51,908 nt of DNA from Hyphococcus sp. (GCA_021776345.1 JAJFGC010000286.1:1-51908), one strand, 5' to 3'; counted from the first letter of the stretch, positions 24,172 to 34,139 are shown. Program-made: numbers and translations. Notes: generated by a model from the letters alone, not told the origin.

Positions 24172-26037
24172 TTATTTCTCAGCTTCTTCGCGATGGCGGA
24201 AGAAGCTGAGATTGCGCCGCTCGAGGAAGTCGAGATCGTCATCGAGGCTTTGATGCGGGCTGGCGTAAACCAACAACGCTTCCCTATCGACGCCCGGCCT
24301 CGCCTCCAGTAATGCGTCCAGCGCTTCAATGCGCATGCCTTCTTGCTCGGCAAACTTTTTTCCAATGCTGACGGTGTTGCCGGTCTTCAAAATCAATAAG
24401 ACAATAATAATGACAAGCGGCGTCGACATCGGAAATTTGGCGCTCAGCCTGCCGGCTTTTGCAGTCGCCATCAGGACCATCATCATCAAGCCGATCCAAA
24501 AAAAGTTCCCAAAACTGATATAACGGCTTGAGGCGCCTTGCGACGCGCCGAACTCAACGGCGCGGCCAAGCCCGGTCAATATTGCGGCGCCAACGCCATA
24601 GGCCATGATCGCCAGTAATGCGAGCGTCGTCGGGCGGATACGAAACGCTCTCACATTGATGTCCGACCGGCGGATCGCCCAAACAAAAAGAAAGCCGCCC
24701 AGAAAAAAGACAGGCATCGCCAGATCGGTGGTAAATTTTGCAATCGGGCTTGCGATAAATTTTACAAAAAACAACGCATAGATGGGGAGAACAGATCCCG
24801 CGTCAGGCGCGGCGACAATGTCACTGCCATAAGCGCCGTCAGCTGCAAAATTTAATCGCCAATAGGCGACAACGACAGCGATGGAAAAGATCAACCACAC
24901 CGCAATGAAAAGTTTTAACAAGCCGGCATTTCGCCCGTCGCCATTGCGCAGCTGTAACGCCAACAGCAAGGCGCCAAGCGGCAACAAGGTGAGCCCCGTG
25001 GCAAAAGACAGAATGGACGCGGTGGTCGCCATCAACGCCCCAACAAACCGAAGCGTATTAAGGCTGGCGCCAGTCAGAAAATAGATGCTCCAGACGGCGC
25101 CGGCGGTGTTGACGAAAATCGCTACCTGCCATGTCCAAAGAAAATTGATAGCCTGGTCCAGTGAGAACCACATCGCCGCTGCGAGAGCCAATAAAAGCGG
25201 CCTCGTCGATCCTAGATTTTCTCCCGCCGTTCCGCGGATGATAATTTTGGCAAGGCCAATAAAGCCCAGCCCAGCAAACGCAACACTAACCATTCCCTCA
25301 TAGAAATGGTTCATCCCGGTCAATTCGGTCAGGCCATATAAAATAGCATAGGCAGTCGCATGCCAATGAGCGCCATGTAACTCAAACATGCGTTCAAAAC
25401 CGTCAGCACCCTCTTTGATGTCCCCATATAAAAAAACGAAGCTCCACTGATCAAAGAACGGCGCCTTAAAATGAAATAAAGCGACATAAATTGCCGTGAA
25501 CAAGAAAAAGAATATGGGGACGCCATAGGTCAACCCCATCGAACGCACGTCGATTTTGGCTTCAGCCAATGCTCGCCGGTCGCCTTCAGTAGTAAAAACA
25601 AACTTTTTTGAAATCAAAAACATGATCGGCGGCAGGATGACGATAGCTGCGGCGAACGCGATCATATAATGCAGGTTCATCCAGTTGACGATCACCGCAA
25701 AGATCAAGGTGTTGATAGAAAGACCAACCAACGCAGCGATAAAATATTTCGACGCCGTTTCGACATGCGTATTATTTGATCGGAAAGAAAAGTAATAATG
25801 CCCAAGATAAGAAACGCCGAACGCGGTTAAAAACGCGCCGACATTGGCAAGCGTTGGATGAATGCCGACGCCCAGAACCAGGACATTCAGCACCACCCCG
25901 TGGGTAACGGTCGACAAAAACCCGATAGAGGCAAAGCGAAGGAAAGCGCTTGTCGTGGTAGAATCGGAAAACCGGCGCAACAACGATTGATAGCCGCGAG
26001 CGCGCCCATGCACCGGTTCTTGGTTAGTCCCGGTCAT
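24172..26037 (-). CDS. GtrA-like domain fused to a large GT-C-like membrane protein
   Basis: 621 residues. Residues about 30-155 form a GtrA-like four-helix domain (FLRFASIGFLSTVTHGVVLNV to FAAAIVILPPIMFLISKKFVF). Residues about 170-620 form a polytopic membrane protein with some ten helices. Its first outer loop reads FFDQWSFVFLYGDIKEGADG, like GT-C glycosyltransferases. In O-antigen modification systems GtrA flips the lipid-linked sugar made by GtrB, and a third GT-C protein attaches it. Here flippase and transferase appear fused, directly behind the GtrB-like gene with a 14-base overlap. The target glycan is unknown. Confidence 0.8.
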   Translation of the reverse strand: MTGTNQEPVHGRARGYQSLLRRFSDSTTTSAFLRFASIGFLSTVTHGVVLNVLVLGVGIHPTLANVGAFLTAFGVSYLGHYYFSFRSNNTHVETASKYFIAALVGLSINTLIFAVIVNWMNLHYMIAFAAAIVILPPIMFLISKKFVFTTEGDRRALAEAKIDVRSMGLTYGVPIFFFLFTAIYVALFHFKAPFFDQWSFVFLYGDIKEGADGFERMFELHGAHWHATAYAILYGLTELTGMNHFYEGMVSVAFAGLGFIGLAKIIIRGTAGENLGSTRPLLLALAAAMWFSLDQAINFLWTWQVAIFVNTAGAVWSIYFLTGASLNTLRFVGALMATTASILSFATGLTLLPLGALLLALQLRNGDGRNAGLLKLFIAVWLIFSIAVVVAYWRLNFAADGAYGSDIVAAPDAGSVLPIYALFFVKFIASPIAKFTTDLAMPVFFLGGFLFVWAIRRSDINVRAFRIRPTTLALLAIMAYGVGAAILTGLGRAVEFGASQGASSRYISFGNFFWIGLMMMVLMATAKAGRLSAKFPMSTPLVIIIVLLILKTGNTVSIGKKFAEQEGMRIEALDALLEARPGVDREALLVYASPHQSLDDDLDFLERRNLSFFRHREEAEK

Positions 26038-26956
26038 TTTGGTGGCTTTCGCTGATCAAATAGACAGGCCGTTTTTTAACCTCGTCAAACAAGCTCGCCA
26101 TATACTCGCCCAAAATGCCGATACTGAACAATTGCACACCGCCGAGAAAGAAAATCGCCGTTACGATTGTTGCATAACCGGGAACAACCCGGCCAAAAAT
26201 TGCTGTCTCGGCAATGACATAAAGCGCGTAAAGTATAGACGCGGCTGATATAAAAGCGCCGATGCCGGTCCATAGACGCAGCGGCAAAGAGCTAAACGAA
26301 ATGAACGCCGATCGACCATAACGAAAGAGATTGCGAATCGACCACGAGCTAGCGCCACTGTTGCGTTCTTTTTCCTGATACTGAATTTCTGTTTGATCGA
26401 AACCAATCCAGGAATAAAGTCCTTTCATAAAACGGTTGCGCTCCGGCATGGCGCGAAGCGCATCTAGTGCTTTTGCGCTGAGAATTCGAAAGTCACCGGC
26501 ATTACGCGGGATCTTTGTGTCGGCCAGATGATCCCACAGCCAGTAGTAAAGATTGCTAAGCGCCGACCGCAAACCCGGCCCCTGATTACGGCGATCACGC
26601 ACCGCATAAACCATGTCAAACCCATCATTGAGGCGCGCGACCAATTGCGGGATCAGTTCTGGCGGATGCTGGAGATCGCCATCCATGATAATCGCTGCAT
26701 CGCCGGCAGCTTTATCGATGCCTGCTGTAAGCGCCGCTTCTTTACCAAAATTTCGACTGAACTTGATCGCGAAAATATTTTGATCACGCGAACGGCAGGC
26801 CATAATCTCCCGCCAGGTCCCGTCTTTGCTGCCGTCGTCGATAAAAATCAGTTGATAAGATAGGTCGAGCTGCGAGAGCTGCTGATGCACCGCCTTATAA
26901 AGACGCGCCACATTCGCCTCTTCATTATAAAACGGAACAATGAGCGAAAGCAGCAT
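26024..26956 (-). CDS. GtrB/DPM1-like family 2 glycosyltransferase
   Basis: A 310-residue inner-membrane enzyme. The GT2 domain shows SLIVPFYNEEANV, QLIFIDDGSKDGTW and IIMDGDLQHPPELIP, the nucleotide-sugar and metal-binding DxD region, and then the DPM1-like end. Two C-terminal transmembrane segments (about residues 230-255 and 265-290) are typical of GtrB/ArnC-type enzymes that load a sugar onto polyprenyl phosphate. The next gene is the GtrA fusion, so the pair probably makes and uses a lipid-linked sugar for envelope glycan modification. Confidence 0.93.
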   Translation of the reverse strand: MLLSLIVPFYNEEANVARLYKAVHQQLSQLDLSYQLIFIDDGSKDGTWREIMACRSRDQNIFAIKFSRNFGKEAALTAGIDKAAGDAAIIMDGDLQHPPELIPQLVARLNDGFDMVYAVRDRRNQGPGLRSALSNLYYWLWDHLADTKIPRNAGDFRILSAKALDALRAMPERNRFMKGLYSWIGFDQTEIQYQEKERNSGASSWSIRNLFRYGRSAFISFSSLPLRLWTGIGAFISAASILYALYVIAETAIFGRVVPGYATIVTAIFFLGGVQLFSIGILGEYMASLFDEVKKRPVYLISESHQNDRD

Positions 26957-27300
26957 AGAAAACTCGTGTCAATTCGGCCGGGCCATCCGCCGAAGGCTGA
27001 TTTTTAGAGTCTATTCTTATTGGGGTGATGCGTTTGTGGGTCAAGCGCCAACCGGTCTCGAAAAACCAACAGTTTGATATAGAGGCTCCACGATTGCATC
27101 TGACAGAATGCTCTCGCCCCACGGCTTTGTCCGATCGACCCGAAAACACAGCGAATCGCCCCTGGCTGATTACTTTTCTAGCAGGAATGTGAATTTTCCA
27201 AGTATCAATTTTGCGTTTCGGCGCCACTTCGGCCTTGCAGGAACGCGCCAATAGCGCGACACTGAACATCCACAAAAATCTTTATGAAGAGGATGCGCCC
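26957..27300. other. Divergent intergenic region, no gene seen
   Basis: 344 bases between the divergent GT2 and DUF2189 genes. I see no RNA gene, strong hairpin or repeat. The 116-residue ORF in the track has no coding character. It presumably holds both promoters. Confidence 0.5.
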
Positions 27301-28137
27301 ATGGTCAACCATATGGAACCGCATCACGCTGCAGCGAACGACGCCAGGCCAGCGACGACAAGTATTGTTCCTGACGCCAGCAACATCGTGGTGCGAAAGC
27401 TTACTGTCGATGATATCAAGGAAGCGCTAAGACTCGGTTTTGAAGACTTCAAGGCAAAGCCCAGCCACCTCTTTGTACTCGGCCTTGTCTATCCGTTCGG
27501 CGCTGCATTAGCAGCGGGCGTTGCGCTCGGGCAGGATGTCTTACCTCTCGTCTTTCCGATTGCCGCGGGGCTTGCGTTAATGGGGCCGTTCGCCGCGATC
27601 ATTCTATACGAAATTAGCCGACGCCGAGAGCAAGGACGGGAATTTAGCTGGGGCGATATTGGACAAGTCTTTGAACGCGCATCGAACTGGAATATTACCA
27701 TTTTAATGATTGCATTGACAGCCGCCTTCGGCGTTTGGTTGGTTCTTGCACAGACAATATTTAATGCCACACTCGGCTATGCAGGCTATGTCGAACCGGT
27801 TGAATTTGTTCAGCGCGTACTAACAACACCCGAAGGCTGGACATTAATTGTGATCGGCAACGGCGTTGGTTTTCTGATTGCCGCTGTCGTGCTGGCGACT
27901 AATGTCGTCTCTTTCCCGATGCTGCTTGACCGCAATGTCGGCGCGCCTGCAGCGGTCGCCACGTCTCTACGTGTTACCGCAAAAAATCCGGTGATAGTCG
28001 CCTTATGGGGCCTGACGATCGTGGTTTTGATGGTCGTTGGCGCCCTCTTTTTCCTCGTCGGGCTTGGCGTTGTGGTGCCGGTTCTGGGTCACGCCACATG
28101 GCACCTTTACCGAAAAGCGGTCGACCACTTAGACTAA
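27301..28137 (+). CDS. DUF2189 integral membrane protein
   Basis: 278 residues from MVNHMEPHH. The track start at 27211 adds an unlikely 30-residue leader. After a polar N-terminus of about 70 residues (VRKLTVDDIKEALRLGFEDFKAKPSHLF, the DUF2189 signature) come six transmembrane segments. The family is often annotated as a cytochrome c oxidase subunit I-like or simply unknown membrane protein; I know of no demonstrated role. Its 3' end overlaps the convergent gene by four bases. Confidence 0.85.
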   Translation: MVNHMEPHHAAANDARPATTSIVPDASNIVVRKLTVDDIKEALRLGFEDFKAKPSHLFVLGLVYPFGAALAAGVALGQDVLPLVFPIAAGLALMGPFAAIILYEISRRREQGREFSWGDIGQVFERASNWNITILMIALTAAFGVWLVLAQTIFNATLGYAGYVEPVEFVQRVLTTPEGWTLIVIGNGVGFLIAAVVLATNVVSFPMLLDRNVGAPAAVATSLRVTAKNPVIVALWGLTIVVLMVVGALFFLVGLGVVVPVLGHATWHLYRKAVDHLD

Positions 28138-28511
28138 TGATTAGCGGCAATGGCGGCCAGGCCGCCTTGCAGGAGACCCCAACCAACGCCCCGCACCGCG
28201 ACATCATAAACTGCCGGCGCGGAACCGTTTGGCGCGATAAAGAACCACCAGAACGCCGCATAGCCAGCGACACAAAAGATGAGCCCGACCGCGAGGCCTA
28301 CAATACTTGCAGGAAGCCTCTTCAGTTTTACGGCTTTTAACAATGCATAAGCCACAACAAAGGGCGTAACGCCAGTCATCAGCACAAGTATTATAACTGA
28401 CTGAACATACCCAACGGAAAATTCCGGCGGCGCGGCGACGGAATATTTGTACCATGTGTAAAAGGCGAGGAAAACGCCATAACCCATCAGCGCAACGCGG
28501 CTCAAAGTCAT
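28134..28511 (-). CDS. Four-helix membrane protein, paralogue of the one at 35330
   Basis: A 125-residue protein with four transmembrane segments. The first third (YTWYKYSVAAPPEF, then VIILVLMTGVTPFVVAYALLKAVK) lines up with the protein at 35330-35734 (YYSIYKYLASLQVWEPEF, then VAILALMTAFVPYYLTRLAIYK), and size and topology agree. No named family recognised. Convergent with the DUF2189 gene. Confidence 0.7.
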   Translation of the reverse strand: MTLSRVALMGYGVFLAFYTWYKYSVAAPPEFSVGYVQSVIILVLMTGVTPFVVAYALLKAVKLKRLPASIVGLAVGLIFCVAGYAAFWWFFIAPNGSAPAVYDVAVRGVGWGLLQGGLAAIAANH

Positions 28512-28616
28512 ATCTCTATCCCTTTATGTCGTCACACAGATTAAACGAAAGAAAGCGTCGTGCAAAATTGGCGCTTTCGGTTCGTCTATGAGCCGGGTCG
28601 GCCCACCGCATAGATG

Positions 28617-29039
28617 TCAGGAATTATTCAAATCCACGTTCACCATCCAGTGAACACCGAACTTGTCTTTGCACATGCCAAAATAGGAGCCCCAGAACGT
28701 GTCCTGTAATTCCATGGCAACGCCGCCGCCCTCCGCAAGCTTTGGAAAAACAGCGTCGGCCTCGGCCTTGGTCTCTGGCCGGTAGGAAATGGCAAAACTG
28801 TTTCCAGGCTTTGCCGGTTCGCCAAATATCGAAACCGTGTCTGAACCCATCAGGACAGCATCGCCTACAGGCAAGGAGACATGCATGATTTTGCCTTTTT
28901 CCCCGTCGGGCACGCCCATTTCGGGCGGCCCGTCAGCAAATGTCTGCATGACAATAAAGTCGCCGCCGAAAATGGACTGATAAAACTCAAAAGCGTCGCG
29001 GCAATGGCCATCAAAATATAGGTAAGGTGAAAGGCTCAT
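28617..29039 (-). CDS. VOC-family protein (PhnB-like)
   Basis: A 140-residue cytosolic protein of the glyoxalase/bleomycin-resistance (VOC) superfamily. PYLYFDGHCRDAFEFYQSIFGG and DTFWGSYFGMCKDKFGVHWMVN are characteristic of the PhnB/3-demethylubiquinone methyltransferase-like branch, which carries no methyltransferase activity in its known structures. No certain function. The start has an AGGAG site. Monocistronic by context. Confidence 0.92.
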   Translation of the reverse strand: MSLSPYLYFDGHCRDAFEFYQSIFGGDFIVMQTFADGPPEMGVPDGEKGKIMHVSLPVGDAVLMGSDTVSIFGEPAKPGNSFAISYRPETKAEADAVFPKLAEGGGVAMELQDTFWGSYFGMCKDKFGVHWMVNVDLNNS

Positions 29040-29126
29040 GGGGTCGTTCTCCTGCTAAAATTATTGAGATACGCGCCTACGGAATTCACCTTACCATAAC
29101 AGAAAAAAACGACGAACGCGAGAAAT

Positions 29127-30677
29127 CTACGCCTCATGCAACTTGCGCAACTCCGTCTTTAAAATCTTGCCGGAAGGGTTACGCGGCAACATTGGGATAA
29201 ATTCAACATGGCGCGGCAGTTTAAAGCTCGCAATCTTGTCGCGCAGAAAATCAACGACACCAGTTTCATCAAGGTCGACGGCTATTCTCTTCACAGCAAT
29301 AACTTTTACGGACTCGCCCCATTTCTCGTCCGGCACGCCAATAACGGCAACATCGGCGATGTCCGGGTGCCCGGATAAAATATTTTCAAGCTCGGCAGGA
29401 TAAATATTTTCGCCGCCGGAAATGATCATATCCTTGATCCGGTCAACAATATAAAGATAGCCGTTCTCATCGAGATAGCCGGCGTCGCCTGACCAGTACC
29501 AGCCGTCGCGGATCGCCTTATCCGTTGCGTCCGGGCGATTCCAATAACCGTTCATGACAAAGCCTGATTTGATGACAACCTCTCCGGTCTCGCCCTGGGC
29601 AACTTCTTCGCCAGTTACCGCGTCGCAGATTTTCACCTCGCAACCAGGCAAGGGCAAACCAGCAGAAGTGCGCTGCTTTTTGCCTTTTGCATGATCGGCG
29701 TGAGAGAGCGTTGTGACGCCGCCAGTGGTTTCGGTCATGCCATAAAACTGGGTGAACTCTGCGTCGGGCATTACTTCCATAGCTGCGTCAAGAAGCGCTT
29801 CGGGCATCGGCGCGGCGCCGTAGCTGACGGTCGCGAATTTATCCAGCGACATTTCCATCGCTTTCGCAGTCTCCATCACCATCATGATCATCGCCGGCAC
29901 CATGAAGGTATTCAGCGGCGCATCGCCCTGTGCATCCTTGACAATCGCGACGGGATCAAACTGGCGATGTTGAATAAACATCATTGAGCGCTGGATCGCC
30001 ATCAGCCCGAAATTGACGCCGGCAATATGGAAATGCGGGAGGACGTGCAGCATGACTTCATCGTCACTTCGGGGCTGCGCAACCCCCGCCTTTTCGCCCG
30101 CCACACCGACCTCATAATAGCATCGGTTCGGCAACAGGACGCCCTTTGGCAGGCCCGTCGTCCCGCTCGTGTAAAGCTGCAGAACCACGTCGTCCATTTG
30201 CGGCTTGAAGTCCGGCGCTTCCGCCTCCTGGCGGTCGATCAGCGCATCGAAACAATCATCCCCACCGGATTCGAGAATGAAGGTCTTCGGCGGCGCGTAG
30301 TCGTCAATTGCTTTCAACGGCTCGACAAACATCGCCTCGCCAACAAAAACCGATGCTTGCGCATCGTTCAATATCTGAACGACTTCAGCGGGCGCCAGCC
30401 GCCAGTTGATCGAGGACATGACAATGCCAGTCTTTGCCGCGCCAAAAAACGCGTCCCAGAACGTCGCCACATTACGCGCGAGCCAGGCGACATGGTCGCC
30501 GGGTTTCAGCCCGAGGTCGAGAAAGGCTTGCGCCGCTTTGTTAGAGCGCGCATCCATCTCAGCATAGGTGAAGGATTTTCCCTCAAACACCATCCCGACC
30601 TTGTCGGGCTGGGCCTGCGCCTGCAAGCGGATGAGATCGGCGACGATATGTGGATTGACGATGTCTCTGTCTGTCAT
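29127..30677 (-). CDS. Acyl-CoA synthetase (AMP-forming)
   Basis: 516 residues, an adenylating enzyme that activates a fatty or related carboxylic acid with ATP and CoA. Core motifs: [11 protein letters not shown] (ATP loop), [34 protein letters not shown] and the catalytic-lysine end [14 protein letters not shown]. The length is typical of FadD13/medium-chain-like enzymes; chain specificity cannot be read. It is divergent from nitronate monooxygenase, with about 130 bases between the starts. Confidence 0.95.
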   Translation of the reverse strand: MTDRDIVNPHIVADLIRLQAQAQPDKVGMVFEGKSFTYAEMDARSNKAAQAFLDLGLKPGDHVAWLARNVATFWDAFFGAAKTGIVMSSINWRLAPAEVVQILNDAQASVFVGEAMFVEPLKAIDDYAPPKTFILESGGDDCFDALIDRQEAEAPDFKPQMDDVVLQLYTSGTTGLPKGVLLPNRCYYEVGVAGEKAGVAQPRSDDEVMLHVLPHFHIAGVNFGLMAIQRSMMFIQHRQFDPVAIVKDAQGDAPLNTFMVPAMIMMVMETAKAMEMSLDKFATVSYGAAPMPEALLDAAMEVMPDAEFTQFYGMTETTGGVTTLSHADHAKGKKQRTSAGLPLPGCEVKICDAVTGEEVAQGETGEVVIKSGFVMNGYWNRPDATDKAIRDGWYWSGDAGYLDENGYLYIVDRIKDMIISGGENIYPAELENILSGHPDIADVAVIGVPDEKWGESVKVIAVKRIAVDLDETGVVDFLRDKIASFKLPRHVEFIPMLPRNPSGKILKTELRKLHEA

Positions 30678-30805
30678 TGTAGCTCCCTGTAAGCTTGAAA
30701 AACTAAGCCGGTATTCGCCGGAAAAGCAATTGCCGGCTGCACTGGCTGCTTGCCTTTTTGGTCAACGGCCCGATAGCTTGCGAGCTACGACTCAAGGAGG
30801 CTACG

Positions 30806-31768
30806 ATGCCGACCATTCAAGAGATCAAGGCGCGAATGCGATTGCCCGTTATCGGCGCGCCCTTGTTCATCGTGTCCAACCCGAAATTAGTGATCGCCCA
30901 GTGCAAAGCCGGCATTGTCGGTTCCTTTCCAGCGCTGAATGCACGCCCCGCTGAAGAGCTTGAGAGGTGGATTATCGAGATCAAGGAGGCCCTGGCCCGC
31001 CATGATGACGAGAACCCGGACCAGCCCTCCGCGCCCTTCGCGGTCAATCAGATCGTCCACCGCTCCAATGACCGGCTGATGCACGACTTGGAAGTCTGCG
31101 TGAAGCAGGAAGTGCCGATCACGATCTGCTCCCTCGGCGCCCGCGAGGAGATTTATCAGGCGGTTCATTCCTATGGCGGCGTCGCGTTTCATGACGTGAT
31201 CAACAACACCTTCGCAAAGAAGGCGATCTCGAAAGGCGCCGATGGGCTGATCCCGGTCGCCGTGGGCGCCGGGGGTCATGCGGGCGTAATCTCGCCTTTT
31301 GCGCTCATTCAGGAAATTCGCGAATGGTTCGATGGCCCGATCGCGCTTTCAGGCTCGATCGCCACCGGTGGGGCCGTATTGGCGGCGCAAGCGATGGGCG
31401 CCGATTTCGGCTATATCGGCTCGGCCTTTATCGCCACCGACGAAGCAAACGCATCGCAGAACTACAAAAAAGCGATTGTCGATTATAGCGCCGATGATAT
31501 TACGTATACGAACCTTTTTACCGGCGTCCACGGCAACTATCTGCGCCCGTCAATCGAGGCCGCCGGCCTTGACCCGGACAATCTCCCGCAAAGCGATCCG
31601 TCGGCCATGAATTTCGGCTCCGGCGGCAATTCGGACGCAAAAGCCTGGAAAGACATCTGGGGCTGCGGCCAGGGCATCGGCGCGATCAAAAGCGCCGGCC
31701 CGGCATCAGCGTATGTTGATAAGCTCGTTGCGGAGTATGAGACAGCGAAGGCGCGGGTTTGCGGCTAG
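30806..31768 (+). CDS. Nitronate monooxygenase (2-nitropropane dioxygenase type)
   Basis: 320 residues from MPTIQEIKARMRLPVIGAPLF, with a strong AAGGAGG site six bases before the ATG at 30806. It is a TIM-barrel flavoprotein. The FMN site and active-site His are seen in VAVGAGGHAGVISPF, and GSIATGGAVLAAQAMGADFGYIGSAF forms the phosphate-binding end. Such enzymes oxidise alkyl nitronates, and some members serve in unrelated detoxification. The divergent acyl-CoA synthetase suggests a fatty-acid-linked context, but this is weak. Confidence 0.93.
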   Translation: MPTIQEIKARMRLPVIGAPLFIVSNPKLVIAQCKAGIVGSFPALNARPAEELERWIIEIKEALARHDDENPDQPSAPFAVNQIVHRSNDRLMHDLEVCVKQEVPITICSLGAREEIYQAVHSYGGVAFHDVINNTFAKKAISKGADGLIPVAVGAGGHAGVISPFALIQEIREWFDGPIALSGSIATGGAVLAAQAMGADFGYIGSAFIATDEANASQNYKKAIVDYSADDITYTNLFTGVHGNYLRPSIEAAGLDPDNLPQSDPSAMNFGSGGNSDAKAWKDIWGCGQGIGAIKSAGPASAYVDKLVAEYETAKARVCG

Positions 31769-31844
31769 CAATAATGGAATCGCCTCATTCGCCTTGTGCA
31801 ATCGAAAAACCCACCTATATCAGCCTCTTGCATATGGGGATTTC

Positions 31845-32339
31845 ATGCGCCTAACGATCACAGCCATTTTAGCAACCGCCCCCCTTCTCTTCCTCGCCGC
31901 CTGCGGCGGCAGCAAAGAAAACGAGGTCGGCGAGTTCAAGAACGATTTCGTTGGCAATGAGATCAAGGTTCAGGCGCTCGCCGATCCGGAAGTGAGCGGC
32001 GTGACCTGCCATCTCTCTCATTTTGATCGCGGCTTCTGGGACCGGGTCTCCAAGGGCAATTGGTTTGAAGACCCCTCCAACGCCTCCATCGCCTGCCGCC
32101 AGACGGGGCCGATCAGTATCGGCGATATCGATCTCGACAAAAACGGTGAGGAAGTCTTCTCCCAGCGCATGAGCCTTGTTTTCAAGTCAATCGCGGTCCG
32201 ACGCATCTATGATGCGGAAAACAACACGCTGGTCTACGTGGTCTATTCGCGCCGGCCCGTCGAAGGATCGGCCAAAATGGCGATCTCGACGATCTCGCTT
32301 TATGGCCAGGACGCGGCGCCGGTCCAGCCTGCCCAATAG
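31845..32339 (+). CDS. creA: CreA family lipoprotein
   Basis: 164 residues starting MRLTITAILATAPLLFLAAC, a lipoprotein signal with lipobox LAAC. The mature part is CreA: EVSGVTCHLSHFDRGFWDRV and NASIACRQTGPISIGDI are diagnostic and include two conserved cysteines. CreA is a widespread periplasmic protein of unknown role despite its old name, catabolite regulation protein A. The track start at 31713 lies inside the preceding gene. Confidence 0.95.
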   Translation: MRLTITAILATAPLLFLAACGGSKENEVGEFKNDFVGNEIKVQALADPEVSGVTCHLSHFDRGFWDRVSKGNWFEDPSNASIACRQTGPISIGDIDLDKNGEEVFSQRMSLVFKSIAVRRIYDAENNTLVYVVYSRRPVEGSAKMAISTISLYGQDAAPVQPAQ

Positions 32340-32412
32340 CTTTAGCGCGCGCCGCTTCTCACTAGCCCCAAATCCGCGTAGCGTAGGTTGATAACAACCG
32401 TGCGAGCATCTT

Positions 32413-33831
32413 ATGAGAAACCGCCTAGCCAAAATTGTCGCCACGATCGGCCCGGCGAGTTCGTCGCCGTCAATGCTGCGTCTTATCTACAATGCCGGTG
32501 TCGACATTTTCCGCCTCAATATGAGCCACGGCCAGCACGCCAAGCTGGAAGGCGTCGCCAAGGCGATCCGCGAACTGGAAGCTGACGTCGAAACGCCGCT
32601 GGCGATTTTCGCCGATTTGCAGGGACCGAAAATCCGCACCGGCGCCTTCGCCGGCGGGTCAATCAAGCTGAGATATGGCTCAGAATACACGCTGGCGCTG
32701 GCGAAAGAAACAGATGCGGATGATGTGATTCCGATCCCGCATAAAGAACTTTTGAATATTCTTGAGCCAGGCGACGTTTTAAAACTCGACGACGGCAAGC
32801 TACAGATTACGGTCAGCAGGCGCGACGGCGATACCATCATGGCGAAGGCTGACACGCCCGGCGAGCTCAAAGACCGCAAGGGTATCAACGTACCCGGCCG
32901 CACCTTGCCGATTTCTGCACTTACAGAAAAGGACCGGGAAGACCTCGACTTCGCGCTTGGTCTCGGTGTTGACTATATCGCGCTCTCCTTCGTGCAGCAG
33001 CCAAGCGACGTCGAAGAGGCAAAAGCGCTGATCAAAGGTCGCGCCAAAATCATCGCCAAGATCGAAAAGCCCTCCGCCGTGGAATTCCTGGATGAGATCA
33101 TCGAACTATCCGACGCGATCATGGTCGCCCGCGGCGATCTTGGCGTTGAGTGCGCACCGGAAGACGTTCCGCTTCTGCAGCGCCGGATCATCCGTACCTG
33201 CCGGCGCGCCGGCAAACCGGTTATCGTCGCAACGCACATGCTGGAATCCATGGTCGAGTCGATCGCGCCAACGCGGGCGGAAGCCTCGGACGTTTCAACC
33301 GCGATCTATCAAGGCGCCGACGCTGTGATGCTGTCAGCGGAAACAGCCGTCGGCCGCCATCCGCCCACCGCCGTTGCAATCATGGACCGGATCATCGCTG
33401 CAACCGAGGGCGACAATGATAGCGGCGGGTTTGCCAGCAATCGGCATGACGATGACGATTACACCACCGCCGACGCGATCACGCTCTCCGCCCGGCGCAT
33501 TGCCGAGGTACTCGATTGCAAATTCGCCGTCGCTTATACGAAAACAGGATCAACTGCCCGACGTCTTTCCCGCGATCGCCCGCACAGCCCCGTAATCGCC
33601 GCGACGCCGGACGAAACCGTCGCACGCCAATTGGCGCTCTATTGGGGCGTAAGGCCGGTCGTTACCGAAGACATCTCACACTTTCATGAAATGATCGAAA
33701 AAGCCGACGCCCTCGCCAAGGCTCATGGCGGCAAGGATGGCGACCGCATCATTATCCTCGCCGGTTATCCATTTGGCCGCCCCGGCAAAACCAACACGCT
33801 GAAGATCAGCCGCATCGGCGGCATTGAGTAA
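32413..33831 (+). CDS. pyk: Pyruvate kinase
   Basis: 472 residues. It catalyses phosphoenolpyruvate + ADP to pyruvate + ATP, the last step of glycolysis. Visible motifs: N-terminal LAKIVATIGPASSS, FRLNMSHG, the B-domain from about 70 to 165, the catalytic IIAKIEKPSAVEFLDEII (Lys), the metal-binding MVARGDLGVE and AETAVGRHPPTAV. The C-terminal regulatory domain is complete. The last residues GRPGKTNTLKISRIGG are typical of the family. Monocistronic by spacing. Confidence 0.97.
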   Translation: MRNRLAKIVATIGPASSSPSMLRLIYNAGVDIFRLNMSHGQHAKLEGVAKAIRELEADVETPLAIFADLQGPKIRTGAFAGGSIKLRYGSEYTLALAKETDADDVIPIPHKELLNILEPGDVLKLDDGKLQITVSRRDGDTIMAKADTPGELKDRKGINVPGRTLPISALTEKDREDLDFALGLGVDYIALSFVQQPSDVEEAKALIKGRAKIIAKIEKPSAVEFLDEIIELSDAIMVARGDLGVECAPEDVPLLQRRIIRTCRRAGKPVIVATHMLESMVESIAPTRAEASDVSTAIYQGADAVMLSAETAVGRHPPTAVAIMDRIIAATEGDNDSGGFASNRHDDDDYTTADAITLSARRIAEVLDCKFAVAYTKTGSTARRLSRDRPHSPVIAATPDETVARQLALYWGVRPVVTEDISHFHEMIEKADALAKAHGGKDGDRIIILAGYPFGRPGKTNTLKISRIGGIE

Positions 33832-33843
33832 CCAGGAATTCCT

Positions 33844-33868
33844 GGAACGAAATTGCTCCCGAGTTGTT
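33844..33868 (+). promoter_or_regulatory. EcfG-like general stress promoter (GGAAC-N16-TGTT)
   Basis: GGAAC at 33844-33848 is followed after 16 bases by TGTT (33865-33868). The alphaproteobacterial general-stress sigma factor EcfG recognises GGAAC-N16/17-CGTT, so this differs in one base. It lies 35 bases ahead of a YqaE/Pmp3 gene, a family commonly induced by stress. Confidence 0.6.
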
Positions 33869-33903
33869 CGTTTTATTGAACGCGACGTAACAGGAGCACT
33901 TTC

Positions 33904-34086
33904 ATGGCTACTAACGATTCAGCTGGCGGCGACATTCTTCGCCTGATCCTTTCAATTTTGCTGCCGCCCGTAGGCGTTGCCATGCAGGTTGGTTTTTCCG
34001 CACAATTCTGGATCAATGTCATTCTAACACTGCTCGGTTACGTCCCCGGCATTATTCACGCTGTGTGGATTATTCTCCGCCGATAG
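33904..34086 (+). CDS. YqaE/Pmp3 family small membrane protein (UPF0057)
   Basis: 60 residues with two transmembrane segments. The family core is ILRLILSILLPPVGVAMQVGF and the C-terminal GYVPGIIHAVWII. Pmp3/YqaE proteins are small stress-induced membrane proteins linked to salt and membrane-potential homeostasis in yeast and plants. The N-terminal MATNDSAGG follows a CAGGAG ribosome site. An EcfG-like promoter lies just upstream. A further small gene follows after 53 bases. Confidence 0.92.
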   Translation: MATNDSAGGDILRLILSILLPPVGVAMQVGFSAQFWINVILTLLGYVPGIIHAVWIILRR

Positions 34087-34139
34087 CCGCAAGACAGAAT
34101 AAAAATATTATGCGATCGGTTTCATTCGAGGTGACAATT

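Noticed and set aside
26925-27275. 116-residue minus-strand ORF in the GT2/DUF2189 gap
   Set aside because: No domain, odd composition and no ribosome site; treated as non-coding.
30027-30692. 221-residue plus-strand ORF opposite the acyl-CoA synthetase
   Set aside because: Shadow frame without recognisable domains; the minus-strand gene is certain.
33832-33845. Palindrome CCAGGAATTCCTGG after pyk as a terminator
   Set aside because: No T-run follows and it overlaps the EcfG-like -35 region; meaning unclear.
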